From positions 1-7,461 of the forward strand of contig DASZZX010000132.1 of assembly GCA_036260415.1 (NCBI GenBank): 7,461 bases of DNA, given 5' to 3'. Origin of the DNA: DASZZX01 sp036260415 (GTDB lineage: Bacteria > Actinomycetota > Nitriliruptoria > Nitriliruptorales > JAHWKO01). Position 1 is the first letter of the stretch. Every line of letters starts with the position of its first letter. Of this stretch, positions 6,866-7,461 are shown one piece after another. The notes under the pieces were generated by a model that ran no database searches, was not told the origin of the DNA, and saw only the letters and a list, made by a program, of their open reading frames with translations. Both the position numbers and the translations under genes were made by a program.

Positions 6866-6893
6866 CAAGAGCCCCGCCGGAGCGGGGCCCTTG
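6866..6893 (-). terminator. Near-perfect hairpin terminator after the cold shock gene
   Basis: The core stem GCCCCGC (6871-6877) pairs with GCGGGGC (6882-6888) around a 4-base loop. After one A/C mismatch it extends with CAAG (6866-6869) pairing CTTG (6890-6893), giving 11 bp in 28 bases. It lies 66 bases past the cold shock stop codon. On the minus strand the stem runs into CTTGTCG, only mildly U-rich. It is the strongest hairpin in the window and fits separating the cold shock gene from the EAL gene. Confidence 0.66.
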
Positions 6894-6959
6894 GAACGAC
6901 TCCATCACCGCGTCGGCATCATGCCAGTGGCCCGGAGACTCGTCGGACTGCGGTCGGCC

Positions 6960-7163
6960 TCAGAGCGGCTTGACGTTCTGGGCCTGGGGGCCCTTCTGCC
7001 CCTGACCGACCTCGAAGGTGACCTTCTGGCCTTCCTCGAGGGTCTTGTAACCCTGCGACTGGATGGCCGAGAAGTGAACGAACAGGTCCTCGCCGCCCTC
7101 GGCCGGGGTGATGAACCCGTAGCCCTTGTCGGCGTTGAACCACTTGACGGTGCCCTCTGGCAT
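6960..7163 (-). CDS. Cold shock protein (CspA family)
   Basis: A 67-residue single cold-shock-domain protein, the usual family length, that binds single-stranded RNA or DNA and acts as an RNA chaperone. It begins MPEGTVKWFNADKGYGFI. The RNP1 motif KGYGFI is at 13-18 and the RNP2 segment DLFVHF at 26-31; W8, F17, F28, H30 and F31 are the usual nucleic-acid-stacking residues. The chain ends GPQAQNVKPL as in actinobacterial homologues. I chose ATG 7161-7163 because GAGGG lies eight bases upstream and the family starts here; an in-frame start at 7190 would add nine non-family residues. The gene stands alone, followed by a hairpin at 6866-6893 and preceded by a leader with an inverted repeat that may affect access to the ribosome binding site. 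Which csp paralogue it is cannot be told, so no gene symbol is given. Confidence 0.97.
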   Translation of the reverse strand: MPEGTVKWFNADKGYGFITPAEGGEDLFVHFSAIQSQGYKTLEEGQKVTFEVGQGQKGPQAQNVKPL

Positions 7164-7202
7164 GTGCGTATCCCTCGTCTCAGCACGCACGGGCCGGCAC
7201 GG

Positions 7203-7231
7203 GTCGTTCCTGCTTCTGGAGGAACTGCGAC
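7203..7231 (-). promoter_or_regulatory. Inverted repeat in the cold shock gene leader
   Basis: GTTCCT (7206-7211) and AGGAAC (7220-7225) form a perfect 6-bp stem with an 8-base loop. It can extend through GTC/GAC (7203-7205 and 7229-7231) across a 3-base bulge. It lies 40-68 bases before the start codon. In the RNA, UUCCUC from one arm (7219-7224) could instead pair with the Shine-Dalgarno region GAGGGA (7171-7176). It may be a leader structure or a DNA operator. Confidence 0.42.
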
Positions 7232-7343
7232 ACCCCGACCGGATGCGTGACTCCGGCAGGTTACCCCACGCGCTGCCTCCCTGCGAGCGCCAGACAGCCG
7301 TCGCGGAGGGCTGTGCGGGCCGGGAGGGTCGGGCGGCCGCGGG

Positions 7344-7356
7344 ACGTGCTGCACGT
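7344..7356. repeat. 13-bp palindrome in the region upstream of the cold shock gene
   Basis: ACGTGC (7344-7349), a central T and GCACGT (7351-7356) form a perfect odd-length palindrome. It lies between the cold shock gene and the possible divergent gene at 7405, where an operator would be expected. Chance occurrence of a 6-bp arm in a region of this size is not negligible. Confidence 0.33.
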
Positions 7357-7404
7357 GGTGATGAGCGTAGGGTTGCTCTTGGCTCGCTCGCGGAGGGAAC
7401 GCCG

Positions 7405-7461
7405 GTGCGCGGCTGCCACGCAGCCGAGCGGGGGCGGTGGCCCTTCGTCGGGCCGATGGCG
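7405..7461 (+). CDS. Possible start of a divergent gene, truncated at the window edge
   Basis: GTG at 7405-7407 has GGAGGG (7392-7397) seven bases upstream, one of the best Shine-Dalgarno sites in the window. The following 19 codons stay open to the edge, with G or C at 18 of 19 third positions. The visible peptide begins MRGCHAAERGRWPFVGPMA, which I do not recognise. It would be the only plus-strand gene here, divergent from the cold shock gene across about 240 bases. Too little is visible to exclude chance. Confidence 0.33.
   Translation, partial: MRGCHAAERGRWPFVGPMA

Noticed and set aside
6866..6893. GC-rich hairpin as a structured RNA or a tRNA fragment
   Set aside because: No tRNA arms, anticodon loop or other RNA family signature is visible nearby; position after the cold shock gene fits a terminator better.

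Overview
The window is GC-rich throughout, with strong G/C preference at third codon positions, GTG and TTG starts, and purine-rich Shine-Dalgarno sites. Gene families and style point to a high-GC Gram-positive (Actinomycetota); I cannot place it more precisely. All confidently called genes lie on the minus strand, so the biological reading order runs from high to low coordinates.

Right end (about 6.73-7.46 kb): a 67-residue cold shock protein gene with a structured leader. It is followed by a near-perfect 28-nt hairpin that probably ends its transcript. At the far right edge, a possible divergent plus-strand gene begins behind a good Shine-Dalgarno site but is cut by the window.

Middle (about 3.0-6.73 kb): a signalling cluster. 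It starts with a membrane-anchored EAL protein (MASE4-like multi-helix sensor plus an apparently catalytically complete c-di-GMP phosphodiesterase domain, no GGDEF). Next is a stand-alone PAS protein translationally coupled (4-nt overlap) to a metallo-beta-lactamase-fold hydrolase carrying an HxHLDH site. Last comes a stand-alone cyclic-nucleotide-binding (CNB) domain protein. The spacer between hydrolase and CNB gene is unusual: it holds a 34-bp tandem duplication ending exactly at the hydrolase stop codon, and a wide 9-bp inverted repeat around a central 10-bp palindrome.

Left part (1-2.95 kb): a lipoprotein lytic transglycosylase starts 49 nt after the CNB gene. A short two-helix membrane protein, heme A synthase (ctaA) and heme O synthase (ctaB, truncated by the window edge) follow. 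ctaA and ctaB overlap by 4 nt. CtaB makes heme O from protoheme and CtaA oxidises it to heme A for an aa3-type oxidase, so this end belongs to terminal oxidase assembly.

The most interesting hypothesis is that PAS, hydrolase and CNB proteins form a small cyclic-nucleotide sensing module beside a c-di-GMP hydrolase. A second is that the cold shock leader can switch between two RNA pairings, one of which hides its ribosome binding site. Both are inferences from sequence and context.
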